Positions 44,650 through 55,675 of a stretch of 64,000 nt of DNA are shown here, in pieces. Below the pieces are notes generated by a model. It was not told the DNA's origin. It did no database searches and worked only from the letters and a program-made list of their open reading frames with translations. This stretch comes from Thereva unica (Eukaryota; Arthropoda; Insecta; Diptera; Therevidae): assembly GCA_949987705.1 (NCBI GenBank), contig OX465281.1, forward strand, positions 168,034,516 to 168,098,515. Direction: 5' to 3'. How positions within the stretch are numbered: the first letter of the stretch is position 1; every line of letters begins with the position of its first letter. A program made the position numbers and the translations under genes.

Positions 44650-46842
44650 AAATACAACTTAGCGGATCCACACTTTAATGAATCAAGAAAGATTGACATT
44701 CTCTTGGGTGCTGATCAGCTTAACGATATTTTGCAAGATGGTCGTATTGATGTATCACCAAACCTACCGGTATTACAGAATACAATTTTCGGATACATCA
44801 TCACCGGGCCTCTGAATTTCAACAGAGGTACACATACACTCAGTTTATTACACATCGACACTACTGACATCGATGCCACCCTTCGCAAGTTTTGGGAAAT
44901 TGAAGAGATCCCAAAGGAATCACCAAGCTACACTAAGGAAGAAGAATTCTGCGAATTTTTGTTTACATCCACTCACTCGGTAGACCCAGTAACCAATCGG
45001 TATATTGTACGGTTACCATTTAGGAAGGAGACCCCTGACCTAGGTACCTCATTTCAAATTGCTCGGTCGCGTTTTAACTTTCTCGAAAAACGACTTCAAA
45101 GGGATCCACAACTTCATCGCGCATATTCGGATTTCATGAACGAGTACAGAACATTAGAACACTTTGAACCCATCCCACAATCTGAACTCGTTGTTAACCG
45201 CGAACATGCCTTCCTTCCACACCACCCGGTTATAAAACCATCCAGCACAACAACGAAGGTTAGAGTAGTATTCAATGGATCACAACCAACCTCCACAGGA
45301 CAATCTCTTAATCAAAAATTACTTATAGGTCCCAAAATCCAACGAGACTTGCTACCAATATTGCTTTCGTTTAGATCACTCAAAATTGCCATAGTAGCTG
45401 ACATTGAAAAAATGTATAGGCAAATTCTCGTACACAGGGAAGACAGGAACTTCCAAAGGATTTTGTGGAGGTCCGAACCAAACGAGCCCATTAAGCACTT
45501 TTGGCTGAACACGGTAACATATGGAACTGCTGCTGCACCATTTTTAGCCACTCGTTCATTGAAGCAATTGACAATTGAATTCAAGGGTCAATATCCCTTA
45601 GCAGAAAATGCTTTACTAGACAACTTTTATGTCGATGATCTGCTGGGAGGTGCTGACGACAAAGAGACTGCATTGCTTCTGCATTCACAACTTACGACAC
45701 TTCTTCAATTGAGAGGATTCACCCTGCGCAAATGGGCATCAAATTCTAAGGCTTTCCTCCAAGCAATATCGGCCAATGAACACTGCACCAAGTCCTTACA
45801 AATTGAAGATAATCCTGAAAGCTTAAAAGTATTAGGACTAAGGTGGATTCCCGATATTGATTGCTTCACCTTTGAAGTCACGCTTCCGAAACACGTCACT
45901 GCAACAAAAACAACTATCTTATCTGAATCAAGTCGAGTATTTGACCCCATGGGGCTAATAGCGCCAGTCACTATCACGTTCAAAATACTGCTCCAACATT
46001 TGTGGCTTAAACATTATGACTGGGATGAAATCTGTATAGAGCACGCTAGTAGCTGGGAAAGGATGCGAAGGGACCTGGCTCATCTGCAGCAGTTGCGCAT
46101 CCCCAGATGGATACACTCATCAGTGTCATCATCTGAGTTACACGGATTCCCAGATGCCTCCGAAGCCGCATATGCTGCTGTCATTTATTGCAGATCGACA
46201 TCACAAAACGACATGGCTCGTGTCAACATCGTGACAGCAAAGACTCGAGTGTCACCCATCGAAGAGTTGTCCATACCAAAACTCGAATTGTGTGGAGCAA
46301 CTTTATTGGCAAAATTAATGAAGTTCATAAGCTCAACGTTTAACATCCGAGCCCAAAGATGCTTTGGATGGACTGACTCAACAGTAGTCCTGCACTGGCT
46401 ATCATCACCTCCCCGCAAATGGAAATGTTTTGTAGGAAACCGGACATCAATCATCCAATCGGTACTCCTACGAAGCCAATGGTATCATGTGACATCAGCT
46501 GAAAATCCTGCAGATCAAGCTTCCCGCGGAGTTCTCGCCGGAGACCTTATCAACTCAGAGCTATGGTGGCAAGGGCCGACTTGGTTAAAGACACAATGGA
46601 ATAAGGTTAGTCGTTTTAACCCTGCCACAGAGACTGACGCTGAAGCCGCTGCTAATGTGGAAAAACGAGAGCGATATATAGACGCTTTCCATGTGACAAT
46701 CAATAATGATATACTGCCTTCATTGTTCAATGATCGATCTTCCTTGACGCACATCCTTCGCGTCCTGGGAAGATGTTTCCAATTCATAAGACACTGCAAA
46801 ACTCTCCAAGAACTTAAGAAAAATCCCATGGCTGACATCTGA
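44650..46842 (+). pseudogene. BEL-2 reverse transcriptase / RNase H
   Basis: A long clean frame (the true coding part starts after the TA at 44650). It holds the protease end (KIDILLGADQLNDIL), RT N-terminus (LRKFWEIEEIPKE, FLPHHPVIKPSSTTTKVRVV), motif A (IVADIEKMYRQILV), VTYGTAAAPFLATRSL, catalytic FYVDDLL (about 45626-45646), the SSRVFDPMGLIAPVTITFK connection and RNase H (LHGFPDASEAAYAAVIY, WTDSTVVLHWL, NPADQASRG). It stops at 46842, where a frameshift precedes the integrase. It is the best-preserved BEL RT in the window. Confidence 0.92.
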
Positions 46843-48051
46843 AGATCTCAAATACGCAAATCGTGGCTGCGTCCTATGGGCGCAAGGTGAGGTCTTTCAC
46901 AAGGAAATACAAGCACTGGAATCCAAGCAACAGCTACCCTCATCAAGCTCATTACTGAAGTTAGCGCCATTTCTGGACGAAAATCACATCCTTCGCCTCG
47001 GTGGGCGCATCGAACATGCGCCATGCCACTATGATGCTAAACACCCGATTGACCATATTTTTGTCGAGCGATTAATTTCACAATTGCATGAAACACATCT
47101 TCACGATGGAACGTCCTTACTATTGAATATAATTCGCCAGAAATTTTGGATCCTAGGCTGTCGGACACTCATTAAGGCACATATCAACAAATGTCTCACT
47201 TGCGTACGCCATCGAGCTGCCACGTCCCAGCAAATGATGGCATGCTTACCGAAGCATCGAGTAGGTATTTACAGACCCTTTGAAAACCTCGGCGTAGATT
47301 ATGCTGGCCCTTTCACACTGTTAGTGCGCAGAGGAGCTCGTTCACTAAAGGGCTACATTGTTGTATTCGTATGCTTCAGTACACGCGCAATACATCTCGA
47401 GCTAGCAGGTGATATGACCTCAGACACGTTTGTAGCCTGCCTAAAGAGGTTCGTGTCCCGACGTGGACTTCCTCATACTATATACAGTGACAATGGGACT
47501 AATTTTGTAGGAGCAGCTCGGCACTTAAATGATATTGAAAACCTTGTTAGATCTTGTATAAAGAATCATCCTTTTCACATTTTGTCTCCTCTAGAGGAAT
47601 TTGTTGGAATTTTATTCCTCCAGCAGCACCTCATTTTGGCGGACTATAGGAGGCGGGTGTGAAAAGTGTAAAAACGCACTTGCGAAAAGTAATAGGTGCC
47701 ACAAAACTTACATATGAAGAAATGTACACTCTGTTGGTCCAAATCGAAGGGCTGCTCAACTCCAGACCACTCACACCCGTCACCGATGACGTCTCAAGTC
47801 TAGATGCACTCACTCCAGGACACTTCATTATAGGACAACCTCTTACCAGCCTCTCAGAGATGCCTATTACTCCAACAACAACATCCCTGCAGGGGCGATG
47901 GCGACTATTGCTGCAAATGCATCAACACTTCTGGAAGCGGTGGCAGCACGAGTACCTATGCTCCCTCCAACAGCGGCCCAAATGGTTCAAGGTCGAACCC
48001 AACCTCTCCGTCGGAGATCTCGAAACGGGTGTGCAACAAAAGTGCGCATGA
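46843..48051 (+). pseudogene. BEL-2 integrase, frameshifted
   Basis: After the shift come ILRLGGRIEHAP, zinc-binding HETHLHDGTSLLLNIIRQKF and CLTCVRHRAATSQQMM. The core has NLGVDYAGPF and YSDNGTNFVGAARHL, then a frameshift near 47595-47640 before the region holding the Glu (readable as HFGGLWEAGVKS in another frame). The tail 47659-48051 reads KSVKTHLRKVIGATKLTYEE, LNSRPLTPVTDD, HFIIGQPL and LQQRPKWFKVEPN, stopping inside the DUF5641-like domain. Confidence 0.87.
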
Positions 48052-48864
48052 CACGAATTCTTTGATTTTTACCCTTGTCGAAAAAGTGTCAATCGTGCCT
48101 AATGAAGTTAACACTTCAAAAATAAATGTAAAGTTTTTGTTGATCTAGCCAGTTCATAGAAAGAATCTACTTTTCGAAATGTAAAAAAGCGTAGGGCGCT
48201 AACGAAAAGTTCCAGAGTTAAAAAACTAAGAATAAAGATAAAGACTCCTTCCAAATTGCCGGAATTCAGAAAGTTACTCTCAAAGAAAGCATATTTTTTG
48301 TGGCTCTGCTTCTCGGAACTGACGTAACTGAGACGTGACGTGACTGATGTGTGTGAATCGGCCTTAAAAGAGAAATTCACACCTACATACGTTTTCACTG
48401 TAAGTGAATGTATTTTACATTATTATAACTTCGTCATCACTGTAAGACCCAAATCGCAAAATCAAATTGAATTTTCTTGGGCATGTCATCATAAATTATA
48501 AATGCCTTCTACAAGTGAAATGTAGCACCTTTTTTGAAGTATGTATAATAAATAATGAAAAATAATAAATAATGTAATATAATAAAGGAAATATGCATAT
48601 GTACATAATAACACTATGTAACACTTAGGCCATTCACACACGACCCACAAGGAAAATTGAGAATGCTTTCTCTAAGGAAGCCTTCTTGCTCGTTGCTCAG
48701 AGAAGGTATAGAGAATTTTTTGAATTTTATTTCTGCAAAAGCTTCATTCTTAGAATTCGGTTGAAATGAAAATTTTTTGTTTGGACTTGTTCAGTTTTCT
48801 GTTTTAAAGAATTCTGTTTTTATTAGAGACGCGCACTTTTGTTCGAGCATCCACAGATATACAT
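48052..48864. other. Non-coding gap with MITE-like ends
   Basis: Near 48325-48370 GACGTGACGTGACTGATG and GTGTGAATCGGCCTTAAAAG resemble the ends of the 24177-25695 element. TTAGGCCATTCACACACG near 48627 may be another end. No gene. The minus-strand frame 48108-48398 is not recognised. Confidence 0.45.
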
Positions 48865-49080
48865 ATCCCACCAAAAAAACATTAAAAATGTGAATTAGAA
48901 GTTCGTGGGCGCGGAAATTATTTATTGGGACAGTTTAAAACACCCTTATAACAAAAAGAAGTGATATGGATTAGTCAAGATGTATCGTTAATAGCATGAA
49001 ATAAGTAAACACGTGCATTTACGAACGAATTCAAAGGAATTATACAACTGCCAATTTTTATTTAAAACTCAATAAAGTAT
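48865..49080. repeat. Half copy of the 440-bp palindrome
   Basis: Matches the left half of 49082-49521 (ATCCCACCAAAAAAAC to CTCAATAAAGTAT) and directly abuts the full copy, giving a one-and-a-half tandem arrangement. Confidence 0.88.
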
Positions 49081-49081
49081 T

Positions 49082-49521
49082 ATCCCACCAAAAAAACATT
49101 AAAAATGTGAATTAGAAGTTCGTGGGCGCGGAAATTATTTATTGGGACAGTTTAAAACACACTTATAACAAAAAGAAGTGATATGGATTAGTCAAGATGT
49201 ATCGTTAATAGCATGAAATAAGTAAACACGTGCATTTACGAACGAATTCAAAGGAATTATACAACTGCCAATTTTTATTTAAAACTCAATAAAGTATTAT
49301 AATACTTACTTTTTTGAGTTTTAAATAAAAATTGGCAGTTGTATAATTCCTTTGAATTCGTTCGTAAATGCACGTGTTTAATTATTTCATGCTATTAACG
49401 ATACATCTTGACTAATCCATATCACTTCTTTTTGTTATAAGTGTGTTTTAAACTGTCCCAATAAATAATTTCCGCGCCCACGAACTTCTAATTCACATTT
49501 TTAATGTTTTTTTGGTGGGAT
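49082..49521. repeat. 440-bp near-perfect palindrome (right-arm copy)
   Basis: Same sequence as 42371-42810, self-complementary end to end, centre near 49301. Confidence 0.9.
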
Positions 49522-49680
49522 ATCACTCTTTTTTGTTTTAATACATTCTAAAATAAAAAATAAATAATCTTCTGTATAAAGAAATATTATGTATTTAATT
49601 GTTCATTATATTTTTTTATTTATTTTATAGGTAGGTAATAACAAAATAGCAAAATGCAGGAATTCAAACTAATATTATTG

Positions 49681-50065
49681 TCATTGTAAAAAAAAAACAT
49701 AAGCTCCTTTTGAGTTTCTCGGCCAAGATTTTTTCTGCACTATGGAATCATTGATCCATAACCAGCTCGATTTTTGTTTCAACATGCTGATGTAATGACC
49801 TTGTTCGAGTGTTCCTGTATGGAATATAGCACTAATCACTTTATAATTTGAACCTCCTATATGCAATTTTGCAGAAGTGACAGCTTTGATATCGCATTGC
49901 TCAATTTTAATAAACTTTTTATTTTTCTGTTCGAATAATTTCAGTTGTATTATGAGAACAGGTGCTGCCGAAATCATTTCCGATTTACGAATCTTTTGAG
50001 TGTACGAACAATTTTTACATTGACCACTAAGGGTTACTCGTTTTCCAAATTCATGATCAATAAGT
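49681..50065 (-). pseudogene. USP fragment, copy 2 (right arm)
   Basis: Inverse of 41825-42211, again from the minisatellite edge through CKNC, APVLIIQLKLF, GHYIS and NDS to YVFFLQ. One difference from copy 1 is visible: LFEQKNK here against LFELKNK there. The frame is intact but has no start codon or Cys box. Confidence 0.8.
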
Positions 50066-50069
50066 TGCC

Positions 50070-52110
50070 ATGTCGAGGGGGTTGTGAAGATAATGGTAAT
50101 GCGTCCTCTTGAGGTGGCCTCGGTGGATCTAACTATTTATTGAGTATACTATGTTGCTTATTGTATTCTACTTATCATACCCTTTCATTTGATACCCATG
50201 TCGAGGGGGTTGTGAAGAAAATGGTAATCCGCCCTCTTGAGATGACCGCCATGGATCTAACCAGATATTGAGTATATTATATCGCTTATGGTATTCTACT
50301 TATGATACCCTTTCAATTGATACCTATGTCGAGGTGGTGGCGAAGAAATGGTAGTCCGCCCTCTTGAGACGGCCGCCATGGATATAAAGACATAGCTTAT
50401 TGTATTCTACTTATCATACCCATTCATTTGATACCCATGTCGAAGGGGTTGTAAAGAAAATGGTAATCCGCCCTCTTGAGATGACCGCCGTGGATCTAAC
50501 CAGATATTGAGTATACTATATTGCTTATTGTCTTCTACTTAAGATACTCTTTCATTTGATACCCATGTCGTGGGGGTTGTGTAGAAAATGGTACTGCGTC
50601 CTCTTGAGGTGGCCTCGGTGGATCTAACTATTTATTGAGTATACTATATTGCTTATTGTATTCTACTTATCATACCCTTTCATTTGATACCCATGTCGAG
50701 GGGGTTGTGAAGAAAATGGTAATCCGCCCTCTTGAGATGACCGCCATGGATCTAACCAGATATTGAGTATATTATATTGTTTATGGTATTCTACTTATTA
50801 TACCCTTTCAATTGATACCTATGTCGACGTGGTGGTGAAGAAATGGTAGTCCGCCCTCTTGAGACGGCCGCCATGGATATAAAGACATAGCTTATTGTAT
50901 TCTACTTATCATACCCTTTCGTTTGATACCCATGTCGAGGGGGTTGTGAAGAAAATGGTACTGCGCCCTCTTGAGGTGGCCTCGGTGGATCTAACTTTTT
51001 ATTGAGTATACTATATTGCTTATTGTATTCTACTTATCATACCCTTTCATTTGATAGCCATGTCGTGGGGGTTGTGAAGAAAATGGTAATGCATCCTCTT
51101 CAGGTTGCCTCGGTGGATCTAACTATTTATTGAGTATACTATATTGCTTATTGTCTTCTACTTATCATACCCTTTCATTTGATACCCATGTCGAGGGGGT
51201 TGTGCAGAAAATGGTAATCCGCCCTCTTGAGATGACCGCCATGGATCTAATCAGATATTGAGTATATTATATCGCTTATGGTATTCTACTTATGATACCC
51301 TTTCAATTGATACCTATGTCGAGGTGGTGGTGAAGAAATGGTAGTCCGCCCTCTTGAGACAGCCGCCATGGATATAAAGACATAGCTTATTGTATTCTAC
51401 TTATCATACCCTTTCATTTGATACCCATGTCGAGGGGGTTGTGAAGAAAATGGTAATGCGTCCTCTTGAGGTGGCCTCGGTGGATCTAACTATTTATTGA
51501 GTATACTATATTGCTTATTGTCTTCTACTTATCATACCCTTTCATTTGATACCCATGTCGAGGGGGTTGTGAAGAAAATGGTAATCCGCCCTCTTGAGAT
51601 GACCGCCATGGATCTAACCAGATATTGAGTATATTATATCGCTTATGGTATTCTACTTATGATACCCTTTCAATTGATACCTATGTCGAGGTGGTGGCGA
51701 AGAAATGGTAGTCCGCCCTCTTGAGACGGCCGCCATGGATATAAAGACATAGCTTATTGTATTCTACTTATCATACCCTTTCGTTTGATACCCATGTCGA
51801 GGGGGTTGTGAAGAAAATGGTAATGCGTCCTCTTGAGGTGGCCTCGGTGGATGTAACTTTTTATTGAGTATACTATATTGCTTATTGTCTTCTACTTATC
51901 ATACCCTTTCATTTGATACCCATGTCGAGGGGGTTGTGAAGAAAATGGTACTGCGTCCTCTTGAGGTGGCCTCGGTGGATCTAACTTTTTATTGAGTATA
52001 CTATATTGCTTATTGTATTCTACTTATCATACCGTTTCATTTGATACCCATGTCGAGGGGGTTGTGAAGAAAATGGTAATCCGCCCTCTTGAGACGCGTA
52101 CCATGCGTAC
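50070..52110 (-). repeat. Minisatellite array of right arm
   Basis: About 17 units in the inverse orientation of the left-arm array and in the same unit order, with one trimer (three units) fewer. The unique diverged unit CCTCTTCAGGTTGCC at about 51095 pairs with the CAACCTGAAGAGG unit at about 39014. Confidence 0.88.
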
Positions 52111-52724
52111 ACTTTTTGTTTATCATCGAAATGATAGGAAATGCTATTTGACATCAACAGTGCTGGATTTGACTAACTTGTAACGAATATGTCATTCGTC
52201 GGCATTCAGTATTTCAAAATTTTACTGTACATTTGTACTGTGAACTACATGTTTTTTATAGTACCTAACGCAATCTGATACCATAGTTGCGACTAACCAC
52301 TTTAAATGAATACATTTTGTTAATCATCTAATGCCATCTAGCATCAACAGTTCGAGTAAACACTTTTCGACTAACTAGTAGCACCATCTCATTTATTGAG
52401 CAATTGAAATAACTTAGAGCGCCATCTGACAGAATAATTTTGAGTACCCACTTTTTTAGACTGAAGGAGAAGAAAAAAGTTCGATTCGAAATGTAAAAAA
52501 TGTAAAAATAAAGAAAACGAAGAATGATAAGAAAAAAAACTCATGGAATAATAAATTATTTATATTTTGGTTATCGGTTACAAATGAAAAATTACTTATA
52601 TTGCTTATAAAAAGGTGATAAATCGCATAATTTTATAAAAAAAACACCTTGTTTTCTATGTTTAGGCGTAAATAAGGCATTAGCTGTTTGCCCTTACGAA
52701 CTCGGCAAACTACCGCTTGCCTTG

Positions 52725-53004
52725 ATAGATACATGGATATGTGTATATACATATTTAGTATGATAATTGTAAAAGCATTTGTACATATGTAAGTACATAA
52801 TGACTTTGCATGTCAACGAGATTCAGAATCAATATTTTTGCATTTCGAAGCAAAATCTTCCGAAAAGATTTAGGTAGATGTTCCACACTGCCTACTCTTT
52901 TTTTATCCAATTGGGTGGTCTGTTACTTTAATTCAATTTCTGGTGTTTAGGAAACTAGTCCTTCTTCTGTTAAATCCATACAAAAATGAAGATTCCTCAT
53001 ATTA
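52725..53004. other. Short AT-rich flank
   Basis: Between the right arm and Helitron-A; nothing is recognised. Confidence 0.5.
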
Positions 53005-54410
53005 TCTATAATATAAAAATAAGTCGGGTTTTCCTTCCTGACGCTATAATTCCAGAACGCACGATCCGATTTCCACGGTTTTGCATTCGTTGGAAAGGTC
53101 TCGGGCTCCGTGAGGTTTATAGCAAAAAAATTTCAACAGAAAAGCAGCCGTTTGGTCCATAGCAGCCATCTCAAGAGGGCGGATTACCATTTTCTTTACA
53201 ACCCCTCGACATGGATATCAAATGAAAGGTTATGGTAAGTAGAACACCAAAGGCAATATAGTATACTCAATATATCGTTTGGTCCATGGCAGTCATCTGA
53301 AGAGAGCAGATGACCATTTTCTTCACAACCCCTTCAAAATGGGTATCCAATGAAAGAGTATGATAAGTAGAACAATATAAGCAATATAGTATACTCAATA
53401 TATCGTTTGGTCCATAGCGGCCATCTCCAGAGGTTGGATTACCATTATTTTCACACCCCTCGATATGGATTTCAAATGAAAGGGTATGATAAGTAGAACA
53501 CCATAAGCAATATAGTATACTCAATATATCGTTTGGTCCATGGCGGTCATCTCAAGAGGGAGGATGATCATTTTCTTCACTACCCCCTCGACATTGGTAT
53601 CAAATGAAAGGGCATTATAAGAAGAATGCCATGGACTATGTCCTTAGATTCATGGCGGCCATCTCAAGCGGGCGGATTACCATTTTCTTCAAAACACCCG
53701 AGACATGGGTATCAAATGAAAGGCTATGAAAAGTAGAACACTATGAGCAATATAGTATACTCAATTTATAATTTGGTCCATGGCGGCCATATCAAAAGGG
53801 TGGTTTACCATTTTCTTCACAACCCCTTCTAGATGGGTATCAAATGAAAGAGTATGATAAGTAGAAGAATATACGCAATATAGTATACTCAATATATCGT
53901 TTGGTCCATAGCGGCCATCTCGAGAAGGCGGATTACCATTTGCTTCACAACCCCTACGACATGGGTATCAAATGAAAGAGTATGATAAGAAGAACACCAT
54001 AAACAATATAATACATTCAATATATCGCTTGGTACATGGCGGTCATCTCAAGAGCGCGGATTACCATTTTCTGCACAACCCCTTCGAGATGGGTATCAAA
54101 TGAGAGAGTATGATAAGTAGAACACCATATGCAATATAGTATACTCAATATACCATTTGGTTCATAGCGGCCATCTCAAGAGGGCGGATTAATATTTTCT
54201 TCACAACCCCTTCGACATGGGTATCAAATGAAAGAGTATGATAAGTAGAACACCATAGGCAATATAGTATACTCAATATATCATTTCATTTCCCAAAATC
54301 AATTTTCCCAGATTTGTTCTTTTTTCACTATAGCTTTTTCCTATCGCAGACTATGTCCCCATAATCTTATTTTATTGAAAGGCGTTGCAACGCACGCGGG
54401 TTTTTGCTAG
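53005..54410 (+). mobile_element. Helitron-A: nonautonomous Helitron with minisatellite core
   Basis: Starts with TC (TCTATAATATAAAAATAAG) after an A and ends with CTAG before a T, the A|T target of Helitrons. The 3' end has the palindrome GCGTTGCAACGC (about 54382-54393) 13 bases before CTAG. The 5' ~150 bp (CTTCCTGACGCTATAATTCC, TCTCGGGCTCCGTGAGG) is conserved in Helitron-B. The core is nine ~125-bp units (CATCTCAAGAGGGCGGATT, GATAAGTAGAACACCATA). No Rep/helicase gene is present. The plan resembles DINE-1-type elements of flies. Confidence 0.88.
53160..54290 (+). repeat. Minisatellite core of Helitron-A
   Basis: Nine units spaced 116-132 bases, clearly related to the arm arrays but less uniform. 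One short unit (about 53547-53663) carries GGACTATGTCCTTAGATTC, the counterpart of the short arm unit with AGCTATGTCTTTATATCC. Confidence 0.87.
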
Positions 54411-55194
54411 TATTAAGATAAAAATAAGGTTTAAAAAACCGACTTCAGGAAAAAACCAATCCATAAATAATTGTTGGTAATTCTTAACAGCATTAATCGA
54501 ATCAGAATGGATTTAGAAAGAAGAATCTATAGTATTCAGTAGTTCAAGTAGTTTACTAGAAAAGAAAAAATGCTCTAAAAAAATTCTTTTCTCAATGTAT
54601 GTAATATTTTCAAGGCCTCCACATTGGTTACATCGCATCGTAAGAACGACAGGAGCGTGGGCAAGTTTTTGTATTGCTGCAAAGAGATTTAATAATTTTT
54701 TGTGCCCATACACGACATTTCTTCTTTAATGAATCATACTTGAACAACCTAATTTTTTATAATAAGTAATGGGTATAATACTGGTTTACTTTTGCTTCAA
54801 AATATTTCCGTTGTAATTTGTTGCTTACACACTTGACAGAAAAATGTCTACGCCTAACTTTTTCCCATACGAATTTTTCAGGGGCGCAAACATAATAACG
54901 TCACCAAGAGCAGTCGTGAAACTGATTTGTTTAATAAAAAAGCCATGTGGAATTCTCACCTCAAAGGTAGTAAATTTTCGGTGTATACAAACTTTTGACG
55001 CTGACTGACTGACGCTAAAATTATAATAGTTTTAAAATCAATTTTTTTGCATTTTGTTGTTTGGATATAATTTTTTTTATTAAAGTCTAGGTTTTTTTCA
55101 ATAACCATTTTATAAAATCAACATACAATACCTACTACATGCGAGAAAATACCTTGGCCTTGCAGTTTTGTCTTGCCTTGTCTTGGTCTTGCAC
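54411..55194. other. Non-coding stretch, weak exon-like segment
   Basis: No transposon recognised. The minus-strand frame 54713-54513 (TMRCNQCGGLENITYIEK) has a CxxC but no known family. Confidence 0.4.
54882..54966 (+). other. Candidate exon of unknown gene (weak)
   Basis: AATTTTTCAG precedes and GTAGTAAAT follows 85 open bases that read RKHNNVTKSSRETDLFNKKA then MWNSHLK. Splice-like borders are the only evidence. The peptide is not recognised and the strand is opposite to the Trpm-like exon. Confidence 0.2.
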
Positions 55195-55400
55195 ATTTAG
55201 TAAGAACAAGAACAAGCCTTAGGTATATTTGCAAGAACAAGAACAAGAACAAGCCTTACGCATATTTGCAAGAGCAAGAACAAGAACAAGACTTAGGTAT
55301 GTTTGCAAGAACAAGAACAAGAACAAGACTTAGCTATGCTTGCAAGAACAAGAACAAGACAGACTGAACAAGAACAAGACAAGAACAAGACTAGATTAGT
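55195..55400. repeat. (AAGAAC)n-type simple repeat
   Basis: Runs of AAGAACAAGAAC separated by related ~50-bp blocks (CTTAGGTATATTTGC variants). The flanks carry the complementary CTTGTCTTG words, so the whole can fold. Frames here (55173-55500) are artefacts. Confidence 0.85.
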
Positions 55401-55675
55401 CTTGTCTTGTTCTTGCCTTTGCTCATCACTAGTAGTGATGCCCTGGTTTCCAGGTACTTATCCTCAAATGCACTGTACTCGGATTCGACGACATTCATAA
55501 CTAATTTGACATCTACTAATTTGAACTCTCTTTGAAGTTCTTCAAGTCTTTCCATTCTTGTTTGAATATCTTCAATTGTTTTGTCACCTGGAATGTTGTC
55601 AGAAAAATTTTTTAATTTTGTCAAGGAACCCTTAATGCGACCACGTTCAACCTTTAATAAATTAACATCTGCCAT
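55391..55675 (-). pseudogene. gag: BEL-4 gag N-terminal fragment
   Basis: An ATG at 55675 (minus strand) starts MADVNLLKVERGRIKGSLTK, a BEL-type Gag N-terminus with a charged helical region (TRMERLEELQREFKLVDVKL). It ends in the AAGAAC simple repeat. A 750-bp leader with PBS and LTR lies directly upstream (56755 to 55676), so it is the 5' end of a BEL element cut off at its 3' side. Confidence 0.75.

Larger units (their letters stand above)
43610..48051 (+). mobile_element. BEL-2: BEL/Pao pol remnant between the arms
   Basis: Protease, reverse transcriptase, RNase H and integrase are in BEL order, without LTRs or most of gag. It starts abruptly next to the palindrome stub and ends at 48051 inside the integrase tail. 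A Tc1-like element lies in the protease/RT linker. It differs clearly from BEL-1 and BEL-3, so it is a third BEL lineage. Confidence 0.88.
49082..52724. repeat. Giant inverted repeat, right arm
   Basis: Reverse complement of 37373-42810. It has the palindrome (49082-49521), the USP fragment, a 17-unit minisatellite, then the edge segment ending GCAAACTACCGCTTGCCTTG. It lacks the Harbinger-like insertion and three array units found in the left arm. Elsewhere differences seen by eye are few. Confidence 0.9.

Noticed and set aside
55173..55500. Gln/Glu- and Asn/Lys-rich frames
   Set aside because: Translations of the AAGAAC simple repeat.
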